A stretch of DNA of 64,000 bases from Sweltsa coloradensis (GCA_024449915.1 JAMZAV010001291.1:231881-295880), one strand, 5' to 3'. Counted from the stretch's first letter, positions 44,250 to 55,617 are shown. The notes: generated by a model from the sequence alone, not told the origin. Numbers and translations are program-made.

Positions 44250-47200
44250 GCGTTTGCAGGACTTACGGACTAGCCAAAGCGCGCTGCAGATGCTACAGAT
44301 TATACAGATGCTGTCTCAGCTCATTTCGGAATGCGCTCTATATTTTGCATGGGATGCTGAAGGATGTAAGGGAGCTCTGCGTGGTAACTAGGTGTGCAAG
44401 GATCCAAGGGCTATAGAGATTCCTAATTTGTAGGTCTACCATCTAATAGATCTTTTTAGACCTCATCTCTTTTGTTGGTTGTGTTGTCTTGTTGAAGAGA
44501 CGACTGACGAGTCTACAGTTTGTTGCGTTAGGTGCCTTGTTTTTAAATAATTATTTTATATTTTACAGAAATTTCTCTGGAGAGAACTTGCAAGAATTAT
44601 GGAACCAAATTTACAAACAAGGCATCAAGGCAGAATCCCTAAGAGACATCGTCATGTATTATTTACAACACAAAGTATTTCCTCCACCTCCCCAAAAGTT
44701 TTATGACACTCTTATGTTAGCATTTGTTGCTAAAGGGACTTCAAAGAAAATCAAGAATATTATATTTCACATAATAGAAGAAATAAGCCTTTCATTAGAA
44801 AGCAGCATCTTAGAATCTGTTAGTCTGTCTGCGAGTTGCAACACAACTGTAGAGCTACTCAATTCGGTGCTAATTGGCGGTTTTGTTCACTTGCTGGAGA
44901 AACCAACAGTTGAAAAGTTATATTCTCAGTTGACAAGTGATAATCTGACAAGTGAGGAGGGTGGTAAACTGTTGTTGTTTTTAAATCAAATTGCTGCGAG
45001 TTATCCTGTGCTAATGCCAAACGGTTACAAACAAGGTCTTGGGGAAATGATGGCAGGATGGTTATGCAACACGCGCGCTCTTCCTGGTAATACACAGTTC
45101 TTTTCTCGATCAGATAAGCTGGGGGGAACAGAAGTTGATGGTTCCCAACTGACACCTGGAGATATATTCACTGTCTTGACACTTGGTAAGTTCACAGTAG
45201 ACTACCTTTAAGGTAGGCATAGATAGATTCAAAAGTGTGTAGGCCTACTTGTCGCCTTTATTATTTATTGATGGCGGGATGTCTGTGTGTAGGCCTATGT
45301 CAGTCAGTCTACCATTTTTTCTCAATACTATGTTAGTTTTAAAATATACCACAATAAAATTATGCAATCAAAAATCCTCTTGTAAAATTAAATGCAATTG
45401 GGTAATGTACAATTCAAAATTTCCTTATAGCGTAGATCAGAGTTGGGGAAGTTACCCAAAAATAGTAACTTTTTAAAAGTTAAGTTAGTTGACTTTAAAA
45501 GTAATTAGTTAAAGTTAGTTAAAAAATAAAGTAACTTGAAAGTTAAGTTACCATAAAAAGTAACTTTTAAAAGTTAGTTTTACGGCATTTGCGGCTGAAA
45601 TGCTAATTTAACAGAAAATAAAAAACCTGAGGCAACTTATAATACCTATAAATTAAAATTAAAATTTGCCCAGGGTAAAACGTTTTCACTTTCACTTTCG
45701 CCTTCAGCCATAGTAAACGCGTAACGTAATTACGTACGTACGTATTTATAACACACGACAATCCAATCTAACACAGAACAGAACACTACACTACACACTA
45801 GCAGACTGCAGACTAACACGAACAGTAACTAGTGATGAGTGAAAGGGAATAAAAATATAATTTTTAATGATAAGATAACAAGAAAAACGCAGGCTAAAAC
45901 ACTTAAACGGGACGAAGAACACTGAATGGAACGCACAACACTTTATGACGATTTGACCCTAGAGGAAACACGGGCTGCAAATTTGCGATTGAAAGTTGAA
46001 ACAAAAATGTCACCAAAGTAAGCAATCTTGCTGCCGCACGTGATGCTAGGATGACCGTAATGGAATTGGAATGCCACAAATATGCACATGCCAACCACAA
46101 TACGTAGGCGGGGGGTGGCGAGGGGGGGGGGGAGAGGGTTGCCATCCCTACCGGACAGCTGATGTGAGAATTTCTCGTCGGAAACGAGGCTTTGACAAGA
46201 AATCCTCTTATAAAAACATTTCATTACTGGGAAAACCGGATTCGAGATATATCCTCATGAATGCAAGGGTCATTTCTATGAAGTACAGGCTGCAAAACCA
46301 AAGGAACTTTCAACTTGACGTTTTTTGAAAGTTACTGAAAATGAATATCAGTTACTTTAAAAAGTTACTGATTTCGAAAAAATAACGCGTTACCCTAAAA
46401 ATTACTAAAAAACTAACGCGTTACTTTCGTTAAGTTACTCCCCAACTCTGGCGTAGATGGAGATGGAAAATTAATCACCTGCTCACTGAAATATTATTTA
46501 GATAGGCCTACCGGTACCTATCCTTTTACTTTTGTAGGGCCTAGTACCATCTATTATTTCCATACCAACTGTTGTTGTTTGTAGTACTGTTGTAAGCCCG
46601 ATCCATATCCAAAATACTTCCTCCAGTACCAAAAAGTGTTAGGCCTACCACTTTCTCAAATTATGGTAGCATTTGTTAAATAAAATTGTGAAAAAATAAA
46701 AAAATACCATTATCAGATGCATCATTAATAATTAGTCATCCAAACCGATTCGTCTTGAAAATAACTTTATTTATTAATTTTCATTTCAGCAAACAATTTC
46801 ACTAAGAACCACCTGATGGGCATACACACTTTCTCAATGTTAAGGGATTGGCTTGTGAGAGTTGAGCAGAAAGCGCCAAATGACACAACTAGTGGCCGAC
46901 GATTGTTACTTGAATTTGTGCGAGAATATTGTAGTGTGGTCGTCCGCCAGTGCCTACGAGGTGCCCAACAGGAAAACGATAAGGCGCTTCAAAAAGCAGT
47001 TCTTTGTGAAGTGCTGTGTATTCTCAGTCATTTAGTTCAGTTGGACTCGAGTCAAAGAATGCAGTCTCTGTTGATTGTGAAACGAATTCAAGGCAGCATA
47101 TCTGATAAATTCCGCTCAGACCCTCGCGACGTTTCTATCCTTGTGTGCGTGATGAGCTTCTATCTGAGTTTTGGTGAGTTAAAACTTTTATGTTTAGGCC

Positions 47201-50200
47201 TACATCTAAAACTTGCTATTAACTATTAATTGATGTACGTACTGTAGGCACATGAGTGCCCAACAAATGGCTAATAAATAATAAATATCAATGTAGGTAG
47301 GCCTAAGATTAGGCCTTTAGGCCCTCCAATTGTTAATACATTATAGTTATTATTCCACATTTTGATGTAGGCCTACCCTTCCTAGGTGACTACATTTTCA
47401 CAATCTTACTATAAACAACAACTGCCAACAGTGCCTCTTGTACATGTAGGCCTATTTTTAAATAGTAGCCATTTATTTAGTCAGTAACTCTCTCAACTTT
47501 GACGGGTGAACAAGGCTGTTCAATCCGAAACGTTTCGTTGTAATGTTATTTATTTGTGTATTTATATGACCTTCAATTCTACACAGCCGCCAACTCTTTC
47601 AAGGTAAGCTGTTGGCTCCTAGCCTCCTATCGATCTTTCCCCACCCAACATTAAACAACCTTTGTGTTTTCTCAAGGTGAAACATCCGACAGCCCGGAAC
47701 CTTTCTTCGAGCTGTTTCTAAGCGACACTGTCCAGCGGAGTTACTCGTCGGGATTGGCGGCATTCGACATCGCCTCGCTTTTGACCAACGAGGGCTCAAA
47801 GCTGCAACCGACGCTACTGCACAGATTCTTCCCTAACCTTCTGAAACTAGTTGCCTGTCATCCTGCTTCTCTAGTCGAAGAGTACATTATACTCGTTCCA
47901 CTCTTTGTTGGACCACTCAACATAGTGGAGGTGTGTAGTTAGTTTTGTCATAATGAAAAAGCTTTCAATATTAAATCACATAGTAGTTAGAAAAAATCAA
48001 GTAGACCTGTATATTCCACAATAAGTATTTCACTGCATTGTATTGAAAGAGCATTTCCTGGTTTAGTAACATTGTTAAACAAAATTAGGTATTCCTATTG
48101 AGTACCTTCAAAAGATTTTTTTAATTTCTGTATTGAAATCTATAGTTAAAAATAGAACATGTAGGCTACAATAAAAATAGATTTTAAATCTATTGCTAGC
48201 CTATATTTCAATTAAAAGTTAACCAATTAATCTGTAGAATTGCTGTTACCCGGTACTATGGTAGTACCTACTTTTATAATGCAGTTGGCCAGTTGAGCAA
48301 AATACATGGCTCTTAGATGGCTGCAGCTTGCAGGTAGATCTTATTTATGTATTTATTTAATGTCTATCCTATTCAGTTCAAAAAATGGATTTACAAAGGA
48401 GGACAATAACAATCTTAACTACTCTACTTTTAAACCCTTTATAAATAAATAAAATAAATAAATAAATACGTATTAAGAGTCTACCCACTCATTTAACATT
48501 ATTTTTTGTTCTGTCTTAGGTGTTTCATAGCCTTCTGGATCTCCCTCTAATGTCTGCCACCCTCTGTCTTCACCAAGTATCCGTCCTGCTTCAAGATAAG
48601 TCCACCGCCCTCTCGCCGACCTGGTCCACCCTGCTTGAGAACGTACGCTCGCAAACATTCCGCCCGTCTTACAACTACATGCTAAGAAAAGAGTCAAATT
48701 CACAAGAAGACAATTTACCTGCACGCTCTTACGTTAAGATGTTCAACGATCTAGCCAGCCACTCATTGGTAGTTACATGTGCTCAGATTGTACCCCTGTT
48801 GCTTGATGCTTTCTTCGAGAAGGTGGAGACAATTGCCGATGAAGACGTACATACTGTTTTACTGCAGGCAATACTGAAGAAATTAAGACTGATTTTCAAT
48901 GTTCCAGGATATCAATTATCCATATACAAGTAAGTAGGGAATTAGTATATGTAGGCCTACACCCATAAGCCCTATAAAAATAATTGTACAGTAAGCCCAT
49001 ATTAAATAAATAAATTCATGTTTTAGAGTCTTCCCACTCAGTAACATAACTTGTGTTGAATTCATTTATTGTTTAATTACATTATTTAATTAATTTGTAT
49101 CAGTAGAATTCTGTTCATAATGAAGTGTTTTTCTCCTAATAGAAATCTTGCGGATCATGTGCAAGAGATGCTGCAACATTATCCAGGGCTGGTCTTTGTA
49201 GTACAGCCTGAAATAACTCTGTACATCTCCGTACTGGATAACAGCGACGCTTGTCCTCAACTGTACGTTCACCTAGTGTGGGCGATTGGTGCGTATGCCT
49301 CCTCCGGCCACAGTGATCTCTGCAATACCAACCGCCTTCTGAAATACTACGAGACTCTAGAGTGTATCCTCTACGAAATATTGGCTCGTATCGCTTCAGA
49401 AGAAAAGATTTCGCTGAACCTGCTCAATACGACAAGTTCTACGTTAGCCAAGGTGTGGAAGCCTGACACCTATGTTTTTTTTGTTTTTTTGAACAATTAT
49501 TAATTAGGTCTAATAAATTATTGATTAATAAAATTATAACCATGCACATTTTGTTATCAAGCAAAACATTGTTTTTGTTTTAGTAGACCGTGTATGTAAA
49601 TCAATTTGATAACGTTTATTTAGCAAAATCACTCTGGTTCTGACTGATAGCAAATTGTATTTTTTTTTTGCACTGCATTGTTAGTTGGTATAATTGTCCT
49701 GTTTTTAAGTAAATTCCAGCAACCAAACATGTTATACATATCTTAAATATGTAAATTGAATTTGAAATTAATCACAGAATTTTTAAAAGTATTTTGGGTG
49801 TGATAGTAAAACATGGCTTATCTTATTTTATTTAGGGCCTATATGTTTCAGTATTGTAATTTCTCATGGGATGTAGCCTACCTCTACTTTAATCATGATA
49901 CCTAATTTTCTTTCAGCTGGCAAGCAGAAGTCAAGATTTAATTCCACTACTATTACCTACTTTGCTAGTAAAACCTGGGCTACTAGTTAGTACATGTTTC
50001 AGCGTTGTAATTTCTCAGGGGATTTACCCAGGCTACTTTAATCATCATACCCAATTTTCTTTCAGCTGGCAAGCAGAAGTCAAGATTTAATTCCACGACT
50101 ATTACTTTGCTTCAGCAAAGTGCAGAGGCAAGTGTGCACAAGGTTACAAAATGTCTCTGAAGACGATAAACAGATTGTCCATGACCGAATAGAAGAGTTG

Positions 50201-51052
50201 ATTACTTTTTTGAGGAATCCAAAGTGAGTAAGAGAATATACTGGTGTATATATAATATAATATGCCATTGCCAGGGTGCCGTTTTGAACAGCAAAATGTC
50301 ACAATGTGTCAAAAAAGGTTGGCTTGCAATCAGATAAATATGGTGGCCTATTTACATTTTTATTTTTAAACACAGCATTTCATATATTATTTTGTATCAT
50401 CTATATTAGTATATACCGGTACCCGCCTTTAAAACCCTTGTGTCGGGTGTTCCTTTCACTTCTGTTTTTGAAACTCTCGTGTGTCATGCAGGGTGCATTT
50501 AAATGAACTGAATTGAAAATTGAAATTTTATCCCAGAAAGTAAGAAACTATGATAAAATTATAGTATATAAATACTATTTATATGTATATTCTAAGTTAT
50601 ACTATACTAATACTAAATAAATAGTCATGGGGACAAACCTTGGCTATACAGTTAAAAATATAGTTCTTTGTAGGGTTTCCAAAAATTGATTTGATGAACA
50701 CTATTTTCACATGTTTCTCTCACCCCCCCCCCCCCCCCATTCCAACATGCGTTAAGAAATTATTCTTAGCAAAATATTATCAGCATGCCGTATGTTAGTC
50801 ATTTATCTTAATCAAATTTTCCATGTTTGTTGCTTTATTGATATTGTTGTTTATTAATTATTACCGGTAGTTGTTTTTTATAGTCCCATACTAGACACAC
50901 ACCTATGGATAACAAGACGGATCCAATCAGCATTGGTTTTGTGTTTTATTTCCAGCCTTGCTTCTCCGTCATTTCTCTCGTCAACTCACGAAATCGACCC
51001 GTCGCTGACAGCTTTGCTTCAAATATTAGCCCAAGTCACAGACTCAACGTAA
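42771..51052 (+). CDS. AP5Z1: AP-5 complex subunit zeta-1, complete spliced gene (8 exons, 758 aa)
   Basis: Exons: 42771-42817, 44569-45185, 46790-47173, 47677-47930, 48520-48929, 49143-49452, 50066-50223, 50956-51052. All are GT-AG, the coding length is 2277 nt, and all phases close, giving 758 residues against about 807 in human AP5Z1. The protein is an alpha-solenoid, adaptin-like large subunit of AP-5. AP-5 is a clathrin-independent late-endosomal adaptor that works with SPG11 and SPG15; human AP5Z1 is SPG48. Recognisable strings: GDIFTVL, HTFSMLRDWL, NLLKLVACHPASL, HSLLDLPLMSATL, LHLVWAIG-type VHLVWAIGAYAS, TLAKLASRSQDLIP, ELITFLRNPN. AP-5 is absent from flies, nematodes and yeasts, which limits the host lineage. 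Intron 6 carries a partial duplicate of exon 7. Confidence 0.94.
43224..43483. mobile_element. PIF/Harbinger-type MITE (260 bp)
   Basis: Termini GGCCGCGTTCACA and TGTGAACGTGGCC, flanked by TTA on each side (43221-43223 and 43484-43486), as expected for Harbinger elements. AP5Z1 intron 1. Confidence 0.85.
44197..44248 (+). repeat. (CTA)n microsatellite
   Basis: About 17 perfect CTA units in AP5Z1 intron 1. The surrounding open frame is only this repeat read as Thr. Confidence 0.98.
44569..45185 (+). CDS. AP5Z1: AP5Z1 exon 2
   Basis: Acceptor attttacag, donor gtaagt, residues 16-222. A long helical solenoid exon (NLQELWNQIYKQ, LLLFLNQIAASYPVLMPNG, DIFTVLTL). The last string aligns to the vertebrate DFFTVLSSG just before the FSMLR block. 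Confidence 0.93.
45438..46450. mobile_element. hAT-type element (1013 bp) with exact duplication
   Basis: Termini CAGAGTTGGGGAAGTTAC and GTTACTCCCCAACTCTG, flanked by a perfect 8-bp duplication GCGTAGAT (45430-45437 and 46451-46458). The subterminal regions are arrays of AAAGTTAAGTTA and AACGCGTTAC. No transposase frame. AP5Z1 intron 2. Confidence 0.95.
46790..47173 (+). CDS. AP5Z1: AP5Z1 exon 3
   Basis: Acceptor tttcag, donor gtgagt, residues 222-350. NNFTKNHLMGIHTFSMLRDW and LLEFVREYC match the AP5Z1 core. It ends SFYLSFG, where human has QFFLSHG. Confidence 0.95.
47677..47930 (+). CDS. AP5Z1: AP5Z1 exon 4
   Basis: Acceptor ttctcaag, donor gtgtgt, residues 350-434. Contains FPNLLKLVACHPASLVEEY and ends in IVE; human has FPNLFKFLAWNSPPL in the same place. 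Confidence 0.94.
48520..48929 (+). CDS. AP5Z1: AP5Z1 exon 5
   Basis: Acceptor gtcttag, donor gtaagt, residues 435-571. HSLLDLPLMSATL is the AP5Z1 signature (human HALLDLPCLTAVL). LVVTCAQIVPLLLDAFFEKV follows. Confidence 0.95.
49143..49452 (+). CDS. AP5Z1: AP5Z1 exon 6
   Basis: Acceptor tcctaatag, donor gtgtgg, residues 571-674. Contains HLVWAIGAYASS and YYETLECILYEI, and ends TLAK, to be completed by LASRSQDLIP from exon 7. Confidence 0.95.
49842..50115 (+). repeat. Tandem duplication of AP5Z1 exon 7 acceptor and 5' part (about 150-bp unit)
   Basis: 49842-49991 and 49992-50115 align through a shared intron end (tgtttcag, ttgtaatttctca, tttaatcat, aattttctttcag) and the first 35-40 coding bases. 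The upstream copy keeps a perfect acceptor and reads LASRSQDLIP in frame, then diverges with no strong donor; a weak gtaaaa follows CTA at about 49968. The downstream copy is the functional exon. Confidence 0.9.
50066..50223 (+). CDS. AP5Z1: AP5Z1 exon 7
   Basis: Acceptor tttctttcag, donor gtgagt, residues 675-727. LASRSQDLIPRLLL matches the human LASRSQDLIPRASLLL. The first about 40 bp of the exon and about 75 bp of the preceding intron also occur 150 bp upstream. Confidence 0.93.
50956..51052 (+). CDS. AP5Z1: AP5Z1 exon 8 and stop
   Basis: Acceptor atttccag, residues 727-758, TAA at 51050-51052. The join gives FLRNPNLASPSFLSS, which aligns to the vertebrate LLKMPSVAQFVLTP. Human AP5Z1 runs about 35 residues further, so the tail is shorter here. 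Confidence 0.85.
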
Positions 51053-51108
51053 CACCATTCCGCTCAGGAGGGAGAGACGGCTTGAGAAAATATTGTTATA
51101 CTTACATG

Positions 51109-51404
51109 TAGAGATACGTTTTTTTAGCATTTAAATTTAGAATAATAGCAATAATAATAATTAATAACTAAGCAATAATTTTGTCACATGTAGCATCTAT
51201 TTTTTCCCTTCTCACCAAAAGCCTGAATGTGGGGTGTTTCTTGCACTTCTAATGCCAATGATGAATAGAAACATTTCAATTCAATATAGGTAGTCCCATA
51301 ATACGCTAGAATACATTGCTAAACTTATTAAACATAATTTTTTCTAAAATTACCTAGCATTTTGTAGCATCAAAAACCTGAAACGCTAAAAAAACGTATC
51401 TCTA
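51109..51404. mobile_element. hAT-type MITE, TAGAGATACG family, copy 2
   Basis: Nearly the same length as the 17050 copy. It starts TAGAGATACGTTTTTTTAGC and ends AACGTATCTCTA; flanks CTTACATG and CTTATATG (7 of 8). Inserted 56 bp after the AP5Z1 stop codon. Confidence 0.92.
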
Positions 51405-52874
51405 CTTATATGCCATATTGCCAAGTAGGGATTGCAATCATAAATGCATCAAGTCAGATACTTGTATAGTACGTAAACCCTTTTTATTAATAAAACTTGT
51501 TACTTACAGATTAGGAGACTTGTGTGAGTTTCAAATAAGTCTTCGAGTCGGTACTTTCCTGCCTTTTAATTTCCTAAATGCATGCCTATAGGATGGAGCG
51601 ATAAATGTATATTTAACAACCAACCTTACAATTTTAAATGTAAATGTAAATAGTATGTAAATAGTTTGTGATTGCTTTTTATGTATGCATGTACAAAAAG
51701 AGATATATTTTTGTTTTAAATGCATTATCCAATATTTAAATCCTACATTCCTTCATTTCTTACTGTCATGTAGATCTCTGTCCCGTTTCTTGTTTATGTG
51801 GATTGCAGAAATGCTTATGATATAGAAAGAACTGCAAGTATTCAGGGGGAAAAAATGTTGCAAGAGAGGGATGTACAAAATTGTCTCTTAAGAACATCAT
51901 GGTGACATTGGAATGTTGCATCATGGACTTATAATAGTAACTGGCGGTTGCATGCTGGAAACTATGAGGAAATATTACTGAAGGTTTTCACTAAGAATTC
52001 CGGAAGTCTTGTTTGCACTAAGCATTACTATTTTATTGACACTAAGCCGTACAACATACACAATGTTTATTCTACGCCATTTCCTCTTTTTTTCTTCCCG
52101 CTCGTACCACGGCCATCTAGACTGTCAGTCGCCAGTATTGCCAACAGGAAATTCACCCTGCGCCCGTGAATAACTGCTACAGAATATGTTACTGTGACTT
52201 TATTCCCTCTGTACAACAACGGGTGAGAGGCTATATCTATAACACACAAATACCAGTATGCTCGTTGCACGGTGGAAACTGTTAATATTAACTGCAATCT
52301 TGTTAACTGTTGATATTGTCCAAAAAATCAATTGAATAAACTAAATCTCTCGCGGACACATTCGGCTGACATTCCGTAAGAAACAAAATACATTTTGTTT
52401 GTACTTTTAAGTGGTCAAGTAAATTGCCAGAATGTAAATAATAAAGTTGAGTGCGGGCAGCTGTGCTCTGTCCTCAAAACAAACATCATAGACACTGTTT
52501 GTGTGACGTCACGGCTCCCTTATAAACCACTGCTTGACTCCAAACAATCGTCAATACAGCTGTTATGTGATTGGTCGAGGCCGGCAAGGAACGGGCTCGG
52601 ATTGGTCATTGTTTGAAGTCAGCTCTGATGTCACCAAGCTGATAGGTCTATTGTTGTGGAATCCTTCATAAAGATAAAATATTAACTCGTGTTACATTTC
52701 ACACTTTTTTTACGTAGCGAAATAAGTGTATGGCCCACTTCTAAATATTATGCAGGCAGTTACAGGTTCTGCGAGTGAAGCAAACCTACGCGACAACGGT
52801 TGATCTAATTCGCAAAAATATATACATATATATACATATTTATATATGTTATATCGCAGACTTTCACGGATTGA

Positions 52875-52998
52875 ATATGCAGACATTGTATTTTCGGGTA
52901 GTCCGTGTGGTTTTATTAGATGGGCAGGGAGAACTGCCCGAAACGTTAGAACTCATAATAAAACCACACGGACTATCCAAAAATACAATGTCTGCATA
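52875..52998 (+). repeat. Extended hairpin with hammerhead-like centre
   Basis: Arms of about 43 bp (ATATGCAGACATTGTATTTT and its inverse, GTCCGTGTGGTTTTATTA and its inverse) enclose GGGCAG-GGAGAA-CTGCCC-GAAACGTT. The surrounding DNA is (TA)-rich. Confidence 0.8.
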
Positions 52999-53367
52999 TT
53001 TATATAATTATATATATATTTTTTTCAATTCACAAAAATGTTTATTCACAAAAGAAACATGCTTATTACATTGGTTACATAAATGGTAGCTCATAGGTGA
53101 GGTAAAAGCCCACCAGGGCACCACCAAAGCCATCATACCCATGCAAAATACTTTTATACCTAACTGGTTAATAACCCAAAAAATAAAAGGCTTCAGAACA
53201 TTTATAAATAATAGAAATAAAAATAGCAAAGTAGCCTACCGACTACGGACTACCGAATAACGATATTTGGTTAGCTGGTTTGGTATTATAACGTTTGTGT
53301 AGTTAGTAAAGTGTTCCAGTCTAAACTCAAACTCGAACCCCTGCCAATGTGAGACCGTGCCGTGTGA

Positions 53368-54350
53368 GGAAGAGCGACTGTATTACCGACCTCCAGCAAC
53401 TGTTACCGACCTACAACTACAGGTAACTGTATTACCGACCTACAGGCGACTGTATTACCGACCTACATGCAACTGTATTACCGATCTACAGTTTACTGTT
53501 ATACCGACCTACAGGCAACTGTATTACCGACCTACAGGCAACCATAGATATATAACCCCTATAGTAGGCTAGATCAGCAGTCGGTGGTCCACTTCCGTGA
53601 CAATTAGAAGCCATCTTGAAATTCCAGTTTACATGTTAATCAAATGGGAGCGATTTGTGGCTCAAATAGTTCTCAAGATTGCCGCCAGGTTGACAGGTAA
53701 GCATACTAGCCTTTAACACCAAATGATAACTAAATTCCGTTATGCAATGACTTCGTATTGTTTCTGTTTGTTCAATACCATGCTGCACAAGCTAAAACCA
53801 TATCAAACAATCCCGTAAAATACTTTATTGCATTAAAAAAGCATAAATTAAAACGCCAAATCGCCATCTTGAAATGGGCCGATTGACTCTTCAATTTGCT
53901 ACGCTCGCGCCTGTGCGGAGGTATAGGAGACTGCTAATCTAGCCTACTATAGGGGTTATATATCTATGCTGGCAACTGTTATACCGATCTACAGTTTACT
54001 GTTATACCGACCTACAGGCAACTGTATTACCGACCTACAGGCAACTGTATTACCGACCTACAGCAAACACAACCGATCTACAGGTAACTGTATTACCGAC
54101 CTACAACTACAGGTAACTGTATTACCGACCTACAACTACAGGTAACTGTATTACCGACCTACAGGCAACTGTATTACCGACCTACAACTACAGGTAACTG
54201 TATTACCGACCAACAGGCAACTGTATTACCGACCTACAGGCAACTGTATTACCGACCTACAGGCGACTGTATTACCGACCTACAGCAACTGTTACCGACC
54301 TACAGGTAACTGTATTACCGACATACAGGCAACTGTTTAACCGACCTACC
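53368..54350 (+). repeat. Minisatellite, about 24-bp unit, split by a MITE
   Basis: Unit near CTGTATTACCGACCTACAGG plus CAA, with variants (CTACAACTACAGGTAA, GTTATACCGATCTACAGTTTA). More than twenty units lie in two blocks, 53368-53542 and 53969-54350. The open frame across it is only the repeat. Confidence 0.95.
53543..53968. mobile_element. MITE (426 bp) inside the minisatellite
   Basis: Inverted termini CATAGATATATAACCCCTAT and ATAGGGGTTATATATCTATG, continuing as AGTAGGCTAGATYAGCAGTC. A second, nested copy is spread over 59030-62297. Confidence 0.92.
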
Positions 54351-54500
54351 CGGCCGTTTCCAACGGTAATCGACTCGGTTGTAAGTGATCGACCCAGGAC
54401 TGCGATTCTATAACTCTGACGGAGTTGGACCCTGGGCCCCTATTCAGTAACTTCACGGGTTCAACTCTGTCACGGGACCGACTCTGTAGTAACAGTAAGT
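54340..54500 (+). repeat. Repeat shared with 31330-31390 and 31750-31840
   Basis: CCCTATTCAGTAACTTCACG, GGGTTCAACTCTGTCACGGG and ACCGACTCTGTAGTAACAGT occur in the same order in ENOX intron 8. The GGCCGTTTCCAACGGTAATC part is inverted there. Confidence 0.75.
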
Positions 54501-55375
54501 AGACAGGGGGTGGGGGTGGGGGGAAGAATTACTTTGGAAGGTGTTTTTAGGTGGCTAAATGTCACTATCAAATAAAATCCAAACAAATGACCTAAAGGTA
54601 ATATTTTTTTTTGGGGGGGGGGGGGGGAAGAGGGGGTAGTTGGGAAAAAGGGGGCGGGGGATGGGCAGAGGGGTAGTAGTCTGTAAGGGGTTGGTGATGT
54701 CAAGGCTGGAAAGGATTAACAGATGGGGGAAAAAAATCATTTTCATTTGTTTACCTTTTTGGAATGATAAAAATATGGGAGGGTTAGTCCCAACGACGTG
54801 CTTTACTTGGGGAGGGGTGAGGGGGGTATGGAGATGTATGTCAATATCATATGAAATCTGCCAAAAATTTCCATTTAGGGAAATAAAATACTAAACTTGG
54901 GCCTATTTTTGAAGATTTTCAAAAATTTAATGAAACATTATGGGGGGAGGGGGTGGGGGTGGGAGGAAGGGGGGAAGAAATAAATTCTGTGGGTGCTAAA
55001 ATGTTAATGTGGGATAAATTTTTAGCATAAATGTTAACTACTTGATATCAGAAAATAAAATCCAGCATCAAGTAACAGTAACAGTAAAATAAGTTGAAAT
55101 CTTACAATTAATCTTCAACCCTCATCCGGTAGCTGACGCCCTCTCTAGGCAGCCTTGAACACTATAATAAAAAACTACCCTAAGAAAATACCAGCAGATG
55201 GCTACACGGCCGAATGTCAGTCAGTGGTCACTTTAAAATATGTAATAAGAGTCCCAACATGAGTTGGCAAGTGACTCAGAATACGTCAGAGCCGGTCAAC
55301 TGAACACTTCTATGAAAAAGTATTATCAGTTGCAGCAGCCAGACAGTCCACCATACACCTCTATCAAACGGTATT

Positions 55376-55592
55376 ATCAGGTGCGGCAGCAATGTGCGGT
55401 AACCCGGTGCGGCAATCGGGTGCGGTTACCAGGAGCGGCAACCCGGTGCAGCAACCAGGTGCGGCAGCCCGGTGCGGCAACCAGGTGCGGCAACAGGGCG
55501 GTACCAGGAGCGGCAACCCGGTGCGGCAGCCGGGTGCGGCAACCAGGTGCGGCAAGCAGGTGCGGCAGCCAAGTGCGGCAGCCATCATCCAA
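55376..55592 (+). repeat. GC-rich short tandem array (about 12-13-bp unit)
   Basis: Units such as GGTGCGGCAACCA and GGTGCGGCAGCCC repeat about 15 times, sharply GC-rich against AT-rich flanks. The overlapping frames on both strands are just the repeat. Confidence 0.9.
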
Positions 55593-55617
55593 ATCAAAAT
55601 TTGGATGATAACCAAAA

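Noticed and set aside
44099..44416. A frame with a long threonine run
   Set aside because: It is the (CTA)n microsatellite in an AP5Z1 intron.
53357..53572. A Tyr/Thr-rich repeat protein
   Set aside because: It is the 24-bp minisatellite, broken by a MITE, with no homology or start context.
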